Counted from the stretch's first letter, positions 1-7,166 are shown. The stretch is DNA of 8,810 nt from Gracilibacteraceae bacterium (GCA_031263945.1 JAISEW010000010.1:1-8810), one strand, 5' to 3'. Made by a program: numbers and translations. Notes: generated by a model not told the origin, from the letters alone.

Positions 1-2
1 AA

Positions 3-149
3 TCGTGCTATCCCGTTTTATCTGAATCCATCCCCGTGGGGGGCAAAATGGGGGGCAAATCGGGAAATTTTGAAAATCGTGCAAGCAAGAATGCAGTAAT
101 ATCAAGGGTTTACGGTGATGAAACGTCAGGCAGAGCGCGTCCTTGGTAA
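3..149 (+). CDS. Possible C-terminal tail of an integrase (partial, runs in from the left edge)
   Basis: An open frame enters from the left edge and stays open for 48 codons before TAA at 147-149. The codon choice looks coding, and the 12-base direct repeat at 37-60 is read in phase as GGKM/GGKS. No catalytic tyrosine or other integrase motif is inside the window, so the family is inferred only from context: repeats and a tRNA 3' fragment follow directly, the usual arrangement at the 3' end of a tyrosine integrase gene. In this reading the stop codon falls in the tRNA anticodon loop, so the attachment core would supply the end of the protein. A second frame, from position 1 to a TAA at 97-99, is also open and cannot be excluded. 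It may not be a gene at all; 48 open codons can occur by chance. Confidence 0.3.
   Translation, partial: SCYPVLSESIPVGGKMGGKSGNFENRASKNAVISRVYGDETSGRARPW
37..60. repeat. Two direct repeats TGGGGGGCAAA, candidate integrase arm-type sites
   Basis: TGGGGGGCAAA occurs at 37-47 and again at 49-59, a 12-base period. Short G-rich tandem repeats of this kind next to a tRNA core resemble the arm-type binding sites of tyrosine integrases. The repeat is visible; the role is inferred from its position about 65 bases before the tRNA fragment. Confidence 0.5.
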
Positions 150-202
150 GGACGAGGTCTCCGGGTCAATCCCGGATAGCAGCTCCATCCACAACCCTTG
201 AT
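101..202. repeat. 10-bp inverted repeat flanking the tRNA fragment
   Basis: ATCAAGGGTT at 101-110 is the exact reverse complement of AACCCTTGAT at 193-202. The arms bracket the tRNA-Thr 3' fragment, one on the presumed element side and one on the presumed chromosome side. Pairing does not extend beyond 10 bp in either direction. It could be a recombinase or directionality-factor site, or chance. Confidence 0.5.
125..187 (+). pseudogene. 3' fragment of a tRNA-Thr(GGT) gene, probable attachment-site remnant
   Basis: The anticodon arm is perfect: stem CGTCC 138-142 with GGACG 150-154, loop TTGGTAA, anticodon GGT at 145-147 (threonine, codon ACC). A normal five-base variable loop (155-159) follows, then a five-pair T-stem (160-164 with 172-176), a seven-base T-loop, a seven-base acceptor 3' strand (177-183), discriminator T184 and encoded CCA (185-187). 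Upstream, the 3' D-stem strand GAGC (133-136) and the GG of the D-loop are present, but the expected GCTC partner and a 5' acceptor strand complementary to TAGCAGC are absent; tRNA likeness stops near 125. The T-loop has G at standard position 54 instead of the nearly invariant T. It cannot fold as a full tRNA. The best explanation is the distal copy of the tRNA 3' end left by site-specific integration, the intact gene lying at the other end of the element to the left. Confidence 0.75.
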
Positions 203-251
203 CCAGGCGGCTTTCCAGACTGTTGCGAGTTGGATGGCGCCTGGTTTTTTT
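203..251 (+). terminator. Rho-independent terminator downstream of the tRNA-Thr fragment
   Basis: CCAGGCG (203-209) pairs with CGCCTGG (238-244). Inside it a second stem can form between CCA-ACT (215-221, with one bulged G) and AGTTGG (228-233) around a GTTGCG loop. Seven T residues follow directly at 245-251. It reads only on the plus strand, so it fits as the original terminator of the tRNA gene. It would also stop rightward transcription from the element before it runs antisense into the kinase gene. On the minus strand no T-run follows the stem, so it is not a convincing terminator for the kinase operon. Confidence 0.85.
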
Positions 252-268
252 AGGTTCGGTCTCCCTCA

Positions 269-1951
269 TTACTCGCGCATGAGCGCGCGCCAGTTTTCCA
301 GTTCTTTTTTCTTGCCGATCGTGATCAGCCACATCTCCAGCTGAATATCGAGACGGCCGTCGTAGTCGACCAGCCGGTGACAGAGTTTCTCAAACGCCTC
401 AAAAGACTCATCCAGCCGGTCCCGCATGTACCCGGCGAGTTCGCCGACGGTCCGGAATTGCTGCCCTTCCAGATAAAGCAGCTTCTGGCCTGACAAGGCG
501 TAGGCCATAAGATAAAAGGTTTTCAGCAAATCGGTCCGCTCGGTTTTCTCCAGCCGGTACGAATCCTCGATCGCCGCCGCCGCCTTTTGCAATGGCTCGT
601 TCTTCGGCGCGATAAGCGCGACGTATTCCGTCAGCAGTTTTTCGGACAACACCGTTTCGTAATATTTATCCTGCGACTTATCTTTTTTCCACAAACGGTC
701 GAGCAGGTCCCGGCCAAGAGCGGGAAGGCTCTCGAAGACCCGTCCTTTCCAATAAAATCCTTTAAAACCAGGATTTAACTTATAGAGCAGCCGCCAAAAG
801 ATAATATCGTCCTGGCCGTTGGTCTTGCTCGCTTCCTCCTCGGCCGCCAGGCACTGCCGGGCGATCCCCTGATTGAACATGCGAAAATGCGCGGACAGCA
901 GTCCCCGGAAGAGGTGCTTTTTCCCTTCCTCCCAATTTTTGGCAAAAGCTTCCGCCAGGAGCCGCGGCTCTGTTATCGCCTCCTTCATAAACTTGTAGGG
1001 AGGCGCCGGACCTTGCCCGGTACCCGCGCTCTCGCCCGGCAGCGCCAGATCCTCGCCGTCCAGCCATCGCCTGACCTCTGCATAGGTCCAGCGGCGGTTG
1101 GGATTGTCCTTGTTCGCGCGGGAAGTGACGTCGTAATATGTCAGCGCCGAAATGAAGTCCGCCAGCGCCGCCGGCATATTCTCCGGAAAAGGTATTTTCT
1201 GAACCGCTACATACTGGCCGATTTCTTCCGCGCTCATGTTCGCGTACGGCGCATACCCCGTAAAGAGTTCAAACAGGGTGATCCCAAAGGAGTAGTAGTC
1301 CGATTCTTCGAGGAACAGGTGCTTGAAAGTCTCCGGGGCGGAATACTCCGGCGTCATGCCGGTTTTTGTCACGATAACCGAGCCGGGATCAGTCATAACG
1401 GAGCTGATCCCGAAATCGATGATGGCGACGCTTTGCCCGTCGTCCGCCAGCATAATGTTAGACGGCTTCAAGTCTTTGTGAATGATCCCCGCCTGATGCA
1501 GGACCTTCAAGCCTTCGTTGATGTTGGGGATCATCATTTTGACAAGTTCGTCATAGGCGCAAGTTTTCCCTTGCAGGCTGCCGTTCTTATAATAACGCAG
1601 CATTTCCAGCGGCTGCCCGTTGTAGGCGGAAGACTCGAAAAGCCGCGCTACATACGGCGAGTCGATTTGCAGCAGCCGCTGCGCGACGTCCTGTTTTATG
1701 GCCGCCTGGCGCTTATAGAGTTTGGCGACGTATTTGTCGTCCCCGTCCCCATACGAGCACAGATATAGATCCGCTTCACCGGAGGCGACTTCCAGACGCC
1801 GCTCGACCGTATATTTTTCGCAAAGGACTGTGCCCGCGTCCAATAAACCGCTCGCGGAGTACGCGCCCTCGCCGCCGATCCCGATTTCGCTGTTGATCTC
1901 CGTCCGCGGCGTTCCCGGCAGTTCCGGATTAATAACGGTCCTGTTATCCAC
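269..1951 (-). CDS. Cytoplasmic Ser/Thr protein kinase, translationally coupled to the helicase-nuclease
   Basis: This 560-residue protein has a Hanks-type kinase domain at about residues 50-305. Visible motifs are the ATP-anchoring lysine K77 in VAKL, the catalytic loop HKDLKPSN (158-165, D160 as base, K in place of the usual R), DFG at 179-181, a Thr-containing activation loop (T195, T197, T200) and APE at 205-207. All key catalytic residues are present, so it should be active. No membrane segment or PASTA repeat is seen, unlike the PknB/PrkC housekeeping kinase. The helical C-terminal half appears to hold two divergent copies of one repeat (about 317-375 and 490-545), each with a short strand followed by an LAxx helix; its role is unknown. 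The start is GTG at 1951, with GGAGG eight bases upstream; it overlaps the helicase stop by 8 bases. Co-expression suggests the helicase, a phage product or a host factor as substrate; that is inference. The kinase assignment is secure, the defence role less so. Confidence 0.93.
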   Translation of the reverse strand: MDNRTVINPELPGTPRTEINSEIGIGGEGAYSASGLLDAGTVLCEKYTVERRLEVASGEADLYLCSYGDGDDKYVAKLYKRQAAIKQDVAQRLLQIDSPYVARLFESSAYNGQPLEMLRYYKNGSLQGKTCAYDELVKMMIPNINEGLKVLHQAGIIHKDLKPSNIMLADDGQSVAIIDFGISSVMTDPGSVIVTKTGMTPEYSAPETFKHLFLEESDYYSFGITLFELFTGYAPYANMSAEEIGQYVAVQKIPFPENMPAALADFISALTYYDVTSRANKDNPNRRWTYAEVRRWLDGEDLALPGESAGTGQGPAPPYKFMKEAITEPRLLAEAFAKNWEEGKKHLFRGLLSAHFRMFNQGIARQCLAAEEEASKTNGQDDIIFWRLLYKLNPGFKGFYWKGRVFESLPALGRDLLDRLWKKDKSQDKYYETVLSEKLLTEYVALIAPKNEPLQKAAAAIEDSYRLEKTERTDLLKTFYLMAYALSGQKLLYLEGQQFRTVGELAGYMRDRLDESFEAFEKLCHRLVDYDGRLDIQLEMWLITIGKKKELENWRALMRE

Positions 1952-4900
1952 GGCTCTTGCCTCCGATCACCCGCACCTTTTCATCGACGATTTTCAGGCG
2001 GCCTTGCCTGATCAATCGCTCAAGCGCGTCGTTCATGCAGGCGGTCATCCGCTCGCCTTTTCTGGCGTAGCCCATCGCCTTAACGGTCGCGTCTATGAGA
2101 CCCTCGGGCGTAAGCCCTATCGTCTGTTCGGCGACGATAAGCATGGCCGCCCCTATTTCGGCGGGAGAGATGAAATTGATTTGTCTGGCCGGCTTCCCGG
2201 CAGCGGGGACTCTCGCTTTCAGCTCCTTAAAACCCGCGAGCGTCACAAAACCGTCCTGATCCCGCGCGATAAGACTTTGGAGCTTGCTCTCCCGCATAGC
2301 CTGTTCTACCGCCTTGCGCACCGCGGCGGTCGCTTTTTGATGCCCGAGCGCTCCCGTCATGCGCTGATACAGCAGATCTATATAGATGGGCTGCTCAATG
2401 CCGACGATGTGCCTGATGGCCGCCGCGATCATATCGTCGCCGCGGAGCTGCGTGATCTTGGGGGTTTCATACCAGAGCGCCTCGACATATTCGGTAAAAC
2501 CGCGGGGGCCTTCGTCAAGGGCGGCAGTCGGCGCGGACGCGTTATTCGTCCTATGTTCCTCGATTTCCTCCGCGAAAGACTCGGCGAAAGACTCGGCTGG
2601 AATTTGGGCGGCCGGCTCAGGCGGTTCAGCCGTTTTGGTCTCCCGGTATTCTTTGATCGCCGCGTCGATAAAGGCCGTCAGTTTTTGCTGCTCTATATCC
2701 CGCCGCGCCATCCATTCAGGCGACCAGACCCGATATATACGCCACCCCATGGCCTCCAGCACGGATTTTCTTAAACGGTCCCGGTCTCTGGCGCTCTTGG
2801 CCGCGGCATACGAGAGACCGTCGCACTCGATCCCCGCCGCGAAACGATCGCCGCCGTCGGGATCCAGCACCGCCAAATCGATCTTATATCCGGAGCAGCC
2901 CACATATTTTTTGATTTTATATCCGCGGCCGGTGAGGTATTCGGCGACGATATCCAGGAACACATCTTTTTCGGTTTCGCTCTGGCTGCCCCGGAGCGAC
3001 GACGAACCGTTCAGGGCGAACTCGATGTAGAGGCGCAGCATTTTGACGCCTTCTGATCCCGTGCGGCTTAAATCTATATCCGCAGGCAAAATCGAGCTGA
3101 CCAGCTTTATATTGCGCTTGGCTCTGGTGACGGCGACGTTCAGCCGCCTTTCGCCGCCTTTTTGCCCGAGGGGGCCGAAGCGCAAGGCCATGGATCGGTT
3201 GTTGTCGCGCTGTTCTTTCGTTTTGGCGTAACTGACGCTGAATATTATGGCGTCGCGTTCGTCGCCCTGCACGTTTTCCAGATTTTTGACAAAAAACTCG
3301 TCTTCCTTGTCCTCCGTAAAGAAGCTTTCATATTCCGGGTGCTGCTCCCGGAATTTTTGTATTTCCAAAGCGATGACCTTCTGCTGGCTTTCGCTGAAGG
3401 CGACGACGCCGAGGGAGCGGTCCGGCGTTCGGTCGATATGCCGCCGCACCAGCTCGACGCAGCGGCGCGCTTCGGCAGTGTTTCTCCCTTTTCCCTCGTA
3501 GACGCCGTTTTCCACAAAATCAAATTCTACCCCGGTGTCCGCGGCGTTGTTCACGCTGCTGGGGAAAGTGACGAGTTCGTTTTTGTAGATTTCCTGATTG
3601 GAAAAGGCGATCAGGTTTTCATATTTGCTGCGGTAATGCCACAGGAGAGTGCGGCTCGGGAGCACGCCGCTCGTTTCCTCCAGGATAGAATCGTATATTT
3701 CCGTCCCGGCCGTCTCGTCGTCGTCCTCGTCAAAGCCGCCGTCGTCGTTGCTCGTGCTTATGGCAAAAAAGTTCGTGGGCGGCAGCTGTTTGCTGTCGCC
3801 GGCGATAACGACCTGTTTTCCGCGGAAAACCGAACCCACGGCATCTTGTGGGAATATCTGGGAAGCCTCGTCGAAAATCACCATATCAAATTCATATGAT
3901 CCCGCCTCTAAAAAATAGGCCACGGAGAGCGGCGACATCATCATGCACGGCTTCAGTTTAAGCAGCAGATTGGGTATGGACTTGAACAGCTTGCGCAGGG
4001 GCATTATCCGGCGTTTCTTGCCGATCTCTCTTTGCAGGATACTCAATTCGTCATTAGCCGAAAGCGCTCGGTTCGGGTCGGGGATGCCGCTGACGACATT
4101 TTGGCGGACGCGTTCCCGCGCGATGAGTAATTGCTTTTCGTCCAGGGCGGCGAATCTCTTGATTTTTTCGTCCTGGTTATGGCGGCGGAACTGTTCGACG
4201 GTCTTTTTCCCGCCGATCACCGCCTGGATCCACAGAGTTAAAAAACCGCGCTTAAAAGCGCCGACTACGTCTTCGACGGAATTGTCCCGCCGTTCTATCT
4301 GCTCCGTAAAATCCGCCAGCCCTATTTCATCACAGGCGTTTCTTGTTTCCGCGCAGGCGATCCAGTCGTCGAGCAGCATGAGGTCGGCCTGGCAGGCGGC
4401 GATCCTGGCGGCGCTGTCGCTGATCCGGGCGTCGTCAAAATCCGCGCCCGCTTCAAAAAGACTTTTGAATTTCGTATAACCCGCGGCGCATTCGGCCATA
4501 TGGGACTGCAGGTCGGACCTGACCGCTTTCAGCTTGCTTCTATATTGCGCGTCGTCGCAAAAGGCAGCCGTGAAGCCGCCGGTCATTAAACTCGCCTCGC
4601 TGCCGGTAAGCAGCGCGGACACCGATTCCAGATCGGCAATAATTGAGTCCCAGCTCGTCTCCAGCCCTTCGATCCGCCGGCCAAAAAATTCTTTATGATC
4701 CGCGCAGATCTGCTTGAGCGCCGCGCGTTTGGCCTGAATGAGGTCCGCCTGAGAAAACAGCGAGAGCATTTTTTCGGCCAAGGAAATACCCGTTTCGATC
4801 GCCGCCCAGTCAGTGGTTTCGCCTTCGTAGGAATTTCCAAAATATTCTGTAAATAACTGCCGGTTTTCCGAGAGCCACAGGCTTTCTTGCTTTATCGCGC

Positions 4901-7058
4901 TGATTTGCTGCAGCAAAGCGACTATTTCAGCATTGGAAAACTTGGCGCCGATTTTCTTGGAGACGCCTTTGATCGCCCTGATATCCGCCCGGTAAGAAGG
5001 CTTAAATATTTTGAAGAAAGAGGTGTGCTCAGTCTTAAAGCGCAGAAGCATCTCCTCAGAGTTCAGGCCAAGAGCAGAGACTTCCCATGTTTCCAGCAGA
5101 GCGTTTTTCATCTCGACAAGCGGGGATATGTGAGAGCGCGCCTCCTTGAGCAGCTGTTTTGCCCGCTGCCGGGCCGCCGGATCAAACCAGTTCCTGTTAA
5201 GTTTTAACACGCCTTGACGAACGTTCTCCAGCCAAGACGTCAAGTCTGCGGAAAAGAGCGCTTCCTTGAAGCGAACAAGGGCCTGCAGATACTCCTTCCG
5301 CGCCTGCCGGCCGTTTTTAGCCTTGGCGAGCAAGAAGGCGCGTTTGCCGCTTTCAGCCCAGTCGAGCGGGAACAACGGGGTGTTCTCTATGGCTTGCAGC
5401 AAACCTATGACCCGATTAACGCCTGACCAGGAGCGGGTTTCATCTGATCCCAATGAGGCGGCGGCGGCAGAAAACGCATCGCCTAACGCGAGCAGAGACT
5501 CGGCCAGTCCGTCCGTATCCCGCGCCAGATCTTCCTTGAACCGCTGTGTCACCATTTTCACGGCGGCGCCGCGCCACGGGTTCTCGGAGAGTTTGATCCC
5601 GAGGCGTTTCAGCGCTTTGGCATAGCTGCCTGTGCGATAAAGCATCGCGTTATATGTACTCGCGGAAACAGCGGCGGCCGACTCGATGAAAAACTGAATG
5701 TCAGGCGCTTCTTGCAGAAGGCTCAATTCCCCGAACGCTTCGTAGAGGCTTTTTTCCAAAGGAAGAATATCCGCGTGCAATTCCGCGGCATACTGATTTA
5801 GAGCCTGCCTGTCCTGAAACAACTCGGCCAGCTCAGACATTACGCCGTCTTTCAGGCGTTTGCGCGGCAGTTTGAGATTGGCGGCGATACTGTCAAGAAT
5901 TTCCTTTTTGTTCGCCTTGTGGCTGTGCAGGGCCAGACAAAAATCATCCAGGCCGACCTCCGTGAGCCGTTTATAAACGACTTGCAGAGCCGCCGCCTTT
6001 TCGGACACGAAGAGTACGGTTTTTCCGCCGGCTAAAGCCTCGGCGATGATATTCGTGATAGTCTGACTTTTGCCGGTGCCCGGAGGCCCTTGCATGACAA
6101 AACTGACCCCGGCTTTGGAGAGCAGAATGGCTTCCTGCTGACTGGAATCCGAATCGACGACCTGATAGCAATCGCTGGGGGGAACGCGGTCAAAATCAAA
6201 ACCCGTTAATTCTCGCGGAATGTCGGCCGCGGCGCCGGCGTCGCCTGTGATCGCCCGCACAACGGGGTTTTTGCGCATTCGTTCATAGTTGTTGTTGAGG
6301 TCGTGATACATGCTTATTTTCAGGAAGGAAAGAAGACCGAGGCTAACCTCCCGGATCAGCTTCCACCCGTGCCGGTCGGCAATTTCCTCGATGGTCCGCA
6401 TATACTGCCCGATACTTTCCTCGCCGCTTAACTCGAACGCGGGCAAATCTATTCCGTAACGCTCATTGAAAAGATAATCCAGCGTCGGATTGACCTCGAT
6501 GTCGTCGTCGTACCGGAGGAGCGTATAAGGAGCCTTTATGGATTCCAGCTTCAGAGAGACCGGCATCATCAGGACCGGGGATTTCAGCCATTGCGCGTTA
6601 GCGGTATTATTCTCCCGCCATTCGATGAACCCAAACGAAAGATAAAGGATATTTGTGCCCTGCTCATCTCTGGCGAGTTTGGACTTTAAGCGAAGGTTAT
6701 TGAGAGCGATCCGCCTTTCCAGGAGCGAGCCCTCGGCCTTGACGTCGCCCGCGTGCACAGGGATCGGGTACGAGAGCGTTTCCAGGAGTGACAGCATCGA
6801 AAAAGTTCTGAGGTCAGAATCCTTATCGACCGGCCGCTGAAAAGTCAGTTCTTCCTCAGATACAGCCAGCCGGTTGAACAACTCCGTAAATTCAGGCTCA
6901 AGAATTTTCAGGGTCGCCCGTTTCGCTTCCCGGTAGTTTATCATTTTATTGCGCTTCGAAAGGTCAAGCAGTTGTTTTTTCCAATGCTCGACTTTGCGCT
7001 GCAAAACTGTTTTATTGGAATGCCCGTTTTGCGGCTGTTGTTCTGTCATTAGATACAT
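1944..7058 (-). CDS. DUF4011 SF1 helicase with Vsr/DUF559-like nuclease and DUF3320 C-terminus (Hhe-like defence protein)
   Basis: This 1704-residue protein is a large ATP-dependent SF1 helicase of the DNA2/UPF1-like (COG1112) type. Residues about 20-320 match the DUF4011 region, with the LLDLSKRNKMINYR signature near its start. Walker A is GPPGTGKS (324-331, K330); a long helical insertion follows. Walker B is DEAS (1063-1066), motif III GDSKQLPPT (1087-1095), motif V QGDERD (1264-1269) and motif VI AVTRAKRN (about 1309-1316, arginine R1312). Next is a PD-(D/E)XK nuclease domain of the REase_MTES_1575/Vsr-like kind, with D1394 in YKIDLAV, IECDG (E1411, D1413) and ARDRDRLR before GWRIYRVWS. 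A low-complexity linker leads to a DUF3320-type region (from about 1540) and a winged-helix-like tail. The first ATG (7058) is preferred because AGAAAGG lies 4 bases upstream; ATG at 7049 is possible. Single proteins of this architecture are known phage-defence effectors (Hhe). Here a kinase gene overlaps its 3' end. Helicase and nuclease motifs look intact. Confidence 0.93.
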   Translation of the reverse strand: MYLMTEQQPQNGHSNKTVLQRKVEHWKKQLLDLSKRNKMINYREAKRATLKILEPEFTELFNRLAVSEEELTFQRPVDKDSDLRTFSMLSLLETLSYPIPVHAGDVKAEGSLLERRIALNNLRLKSKLARDEQGTNILYLSFGFIEWRENNTANAQWLKSPVLMMPVSLKLESIKAPYTLLRYDDDIEVNPTLDYLFNERYGIDLPAFELSGEESIGQYMRTIEEIADRHGWKLIREVSLGLLSFLKISMYHDLNNNYERMRKNPVVRAITGDAGAAADIPRELTGFDFDRVPPSDCYQVVDSDSSQQEAILLSKAGVSFVMQGPPGTGKSQTITNIIAEALAGGKTVLFVSEKAAALQVVYKRLTEVGLDDFCLALHSHKANKKEILDSIAANLKLPRKRLKDGVMSELAELFQDRQALNQYAAELHADILPLEKSLYEAFGELSLLQEAPDIQFFIESAAAVSASTYNAMLYRTGSYAKALKRLGIKLSENPWRGAAVKMVTQRFKEDLARDTDGLAESLLALGDAFSAAAASLGSDETRSWSGVNRVIGLLQAIENTPLFPLDWAESGKRAFLLAKAKNGRQARKEYLQALVRFKEALFSADLTSWLENVRQGVLKLNRNWFDPAARQRAKQLLKEARSHISPLVEMKNALLETWEVSALGLNSEEMLLRFKTEHTSFFKIFKPSYRADIRAIKGVSKKIGAKFSNAEIVALLQQISAIKQESLWLSENRQLFTEYFGNSYEGETTDWAAIETGISLAEKMLSLFSQADLIQAKRAALKQICADHKEFFGRRIEGLETSWDSIIADLESVSALLTGSEASLMTGGFTAAFCDDAQYRSKLKAVRSDLQSHMAECAAGYTKFKSLFEAGADFDDARISDSAARIAACQADLMLLDDWIACAETRNACDEIGLADFTEQIERRDNSVEDVVGAFKRGFLTLWIQAVIGGKKTVEQFRRHNQDEKIKRFAALDEKQLLIARERVRQNVVSGIPDPNRALSANDELSILQREIGKKRRIMPLRKLFKSIPNLLLKLKPCMMMSPLSVAYFLEAGSYEFDMVIFDEASQIFPQDAVGSVFRGKQVVIAGDSKQLPPTNFFAISTSNDDGGFDEDDDETAGTEIYDSILEETSGVLPSRTLLWHYRSKYENLIAFSNQEIYKNELVTFPSSVNNAADTGVEFDFVENGVYEGKGRNTAEARRCVELVRRHIDRTPDRSLGVVAFSESQQKVIALEIQKFREQHPEYESFFTEDKEDEFFVKNLENVQGDERDAIIFSVSYAKTKEQRDNNRSMALRFGPLGQKGGERRLNVAVTRAKRNIKLVSSILPADIDLSRTGSEGVKMLRLYIEFALNGSSSLRGSQSETEKDVFLDIVAEYLTGRGYKIKKYVGCSGYKIDLAVLDPDGGDRFAAGIECDGLSYAAAKSARDRDRLRKSVLEAMGWRIYRVWSPEWMARRDIEQQKLTAFIDAAIKEYRETKTAEPPEPAAQIPAESFAESFAEEIEEHRTNNASAPTAALDEGPRGFTEYVEALWYETPKITQLRGDDMIAAAIRHIVGIEQPIYIDLLYQRMTGALGHQKATAAVRKAVEQAMRESKLQSLIARDQDGFVTLAGFKELKARVPAAGKPARQINFISPAEIGAAMLIVAEQTIGLTPEGLIDATVKAMGYARKGERMTACMNDALERLIRQGRLKIVDEKVRVIGGKSRG
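1960..1964 (-). promoter_or_regulatory. Ribosome binding site of the kinase gene, inside the helicase gene
   Basis: GGAGG on the minus strand lies 8 bases before the kinase GTG (1949-1951) and within the last codons of the helicase gene. The helicase stop TAA (1944-1946) overlaps the new start in GTGGATAA. This fixes the kinase start at GTG and indicates translational coupling. Confidence 0.85.
2572..2595. repeat. In-frame 12-bp tandem duplication in the helicase linker
   Basis: GCGAAAGACTCG occurs twice head to tail (2572-2583, 2584-2595). On the coding (minus) strand it gives ESFA-ESFA in the acidic, Ala/Pro-rich linker between the nuclease domain and the DUF3320 region. The unit is a multiple of three, so slippage would change linker length without breaking the frame. 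Confidence 0.85.
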
Positions 7059-7062
7059 GGCG

Positions 7063-7069
7063 CCTTTCT
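7063..7069 (-). promoter_or_regulatory. Ribosome binding site of the helicase-nuclease gene
   Basis: AGAAAGG on the minus strand lies 4 bases before the ATG at 7056-7058 and 13 bases before the in-frame ATG at 7047-7049. Spacing is a little short for the first and too long for the second, so the first is favoured. Confidence 0.6.
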
Positions 7070-7086
7070 AGCCGTGAATTCCTCGC

Positions 7087-7110
7087 TGATATACCTTAAA
7101 TATGGTATCA
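7087..7110. promoter_or_regulatory. Operator-like inverted repeat over the -10 box
   Basis: The 24-base stretch has half-sites TGATATACC (plus strand, 7087-7095) and GGTATCA (7104-7110), inverted copies that differ by a 2-base indel. The core GGTAT/ATACC arms are separated by an 8-base A/T-rich spacer. It overlaps the -10 element and the predicted start site, so a bound repressor would block the helicase-kinase operon. No regulator gene is in the window. Confidence 0.4.
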
Positions 7111-7130
7111 CGTTTTTAACGCAATATCAA
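7102..7130 (-). promoter_or_regulatory. Sigma-A-type promoter of the helicase-kinase operon
   Basis: On the minus strand, TTGATA (7130-7125, five of six to the -35 consensus) is followed after exactly 17 bases by TACCAT (7107-7102, four of six to the -10 consensus). Transcription would start near 7095, giving a leader of about 37 bases before the helicase ATG. It is the only convincing promoter seen between the two upstream genes, and none is needed for the overlapping kinase gene. Confidence 0.65.
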
Positions 7131-7166
7131 CACAAGGGCGGCGCGGGGTGTACGACAAATCGGAAT

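Noticed and set aside
37..60. CRISPR-like repeat
   Set aside because: Only two 11-base copies one base apart, without spacers.
115..187. Complete tRNA-Thr gene
   Set aside because: No 5' acceptor strand complementary to TAGCAGC and no 5' D-stem GCTC are present upstream, so a full cloverleaf cannot form.
203..251. Terminator of the kinase operon on the minus strand
   Set aside because: On that strand the stem is preceded by A residues and not followed by a T-run; the structure reads as a plus-strand terminator.
126..332. 68-codon open frame on the minus strand
   Set aside because: It overlaps the kinase end and runs through the antisense of the tRNA fragment and the plus-strand terminator, a known source of spurious proteins.
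887..1768. 293-codon open frame on the plus strand
   Set aside because: It lies entirely opposite the kinase gene, whose motifs are clear. Its translation is Arg-rich with no domain, as expected of an antisense shadow in GC-rich DNA.
269..1951. Housekeeping PknB/PrkC kinase
   Set aside because: No transmembrane helix or PASTA repeats, and it is linked to a helicase-nuclease gene rather than to a PP2C phosphatase or cell-division genes.
1722..2774. 350-codon open frame on the plus strand
   Set aside because: It is antisense to the kinase N-terminus and the helicase C-terminus, both well supported; no motif of its own.
3162..3899. 245-codon open frame on the plus strand
   Set aside because: It is antisense to the helicase region that encodes motifs III, V and nearby; a shadow.
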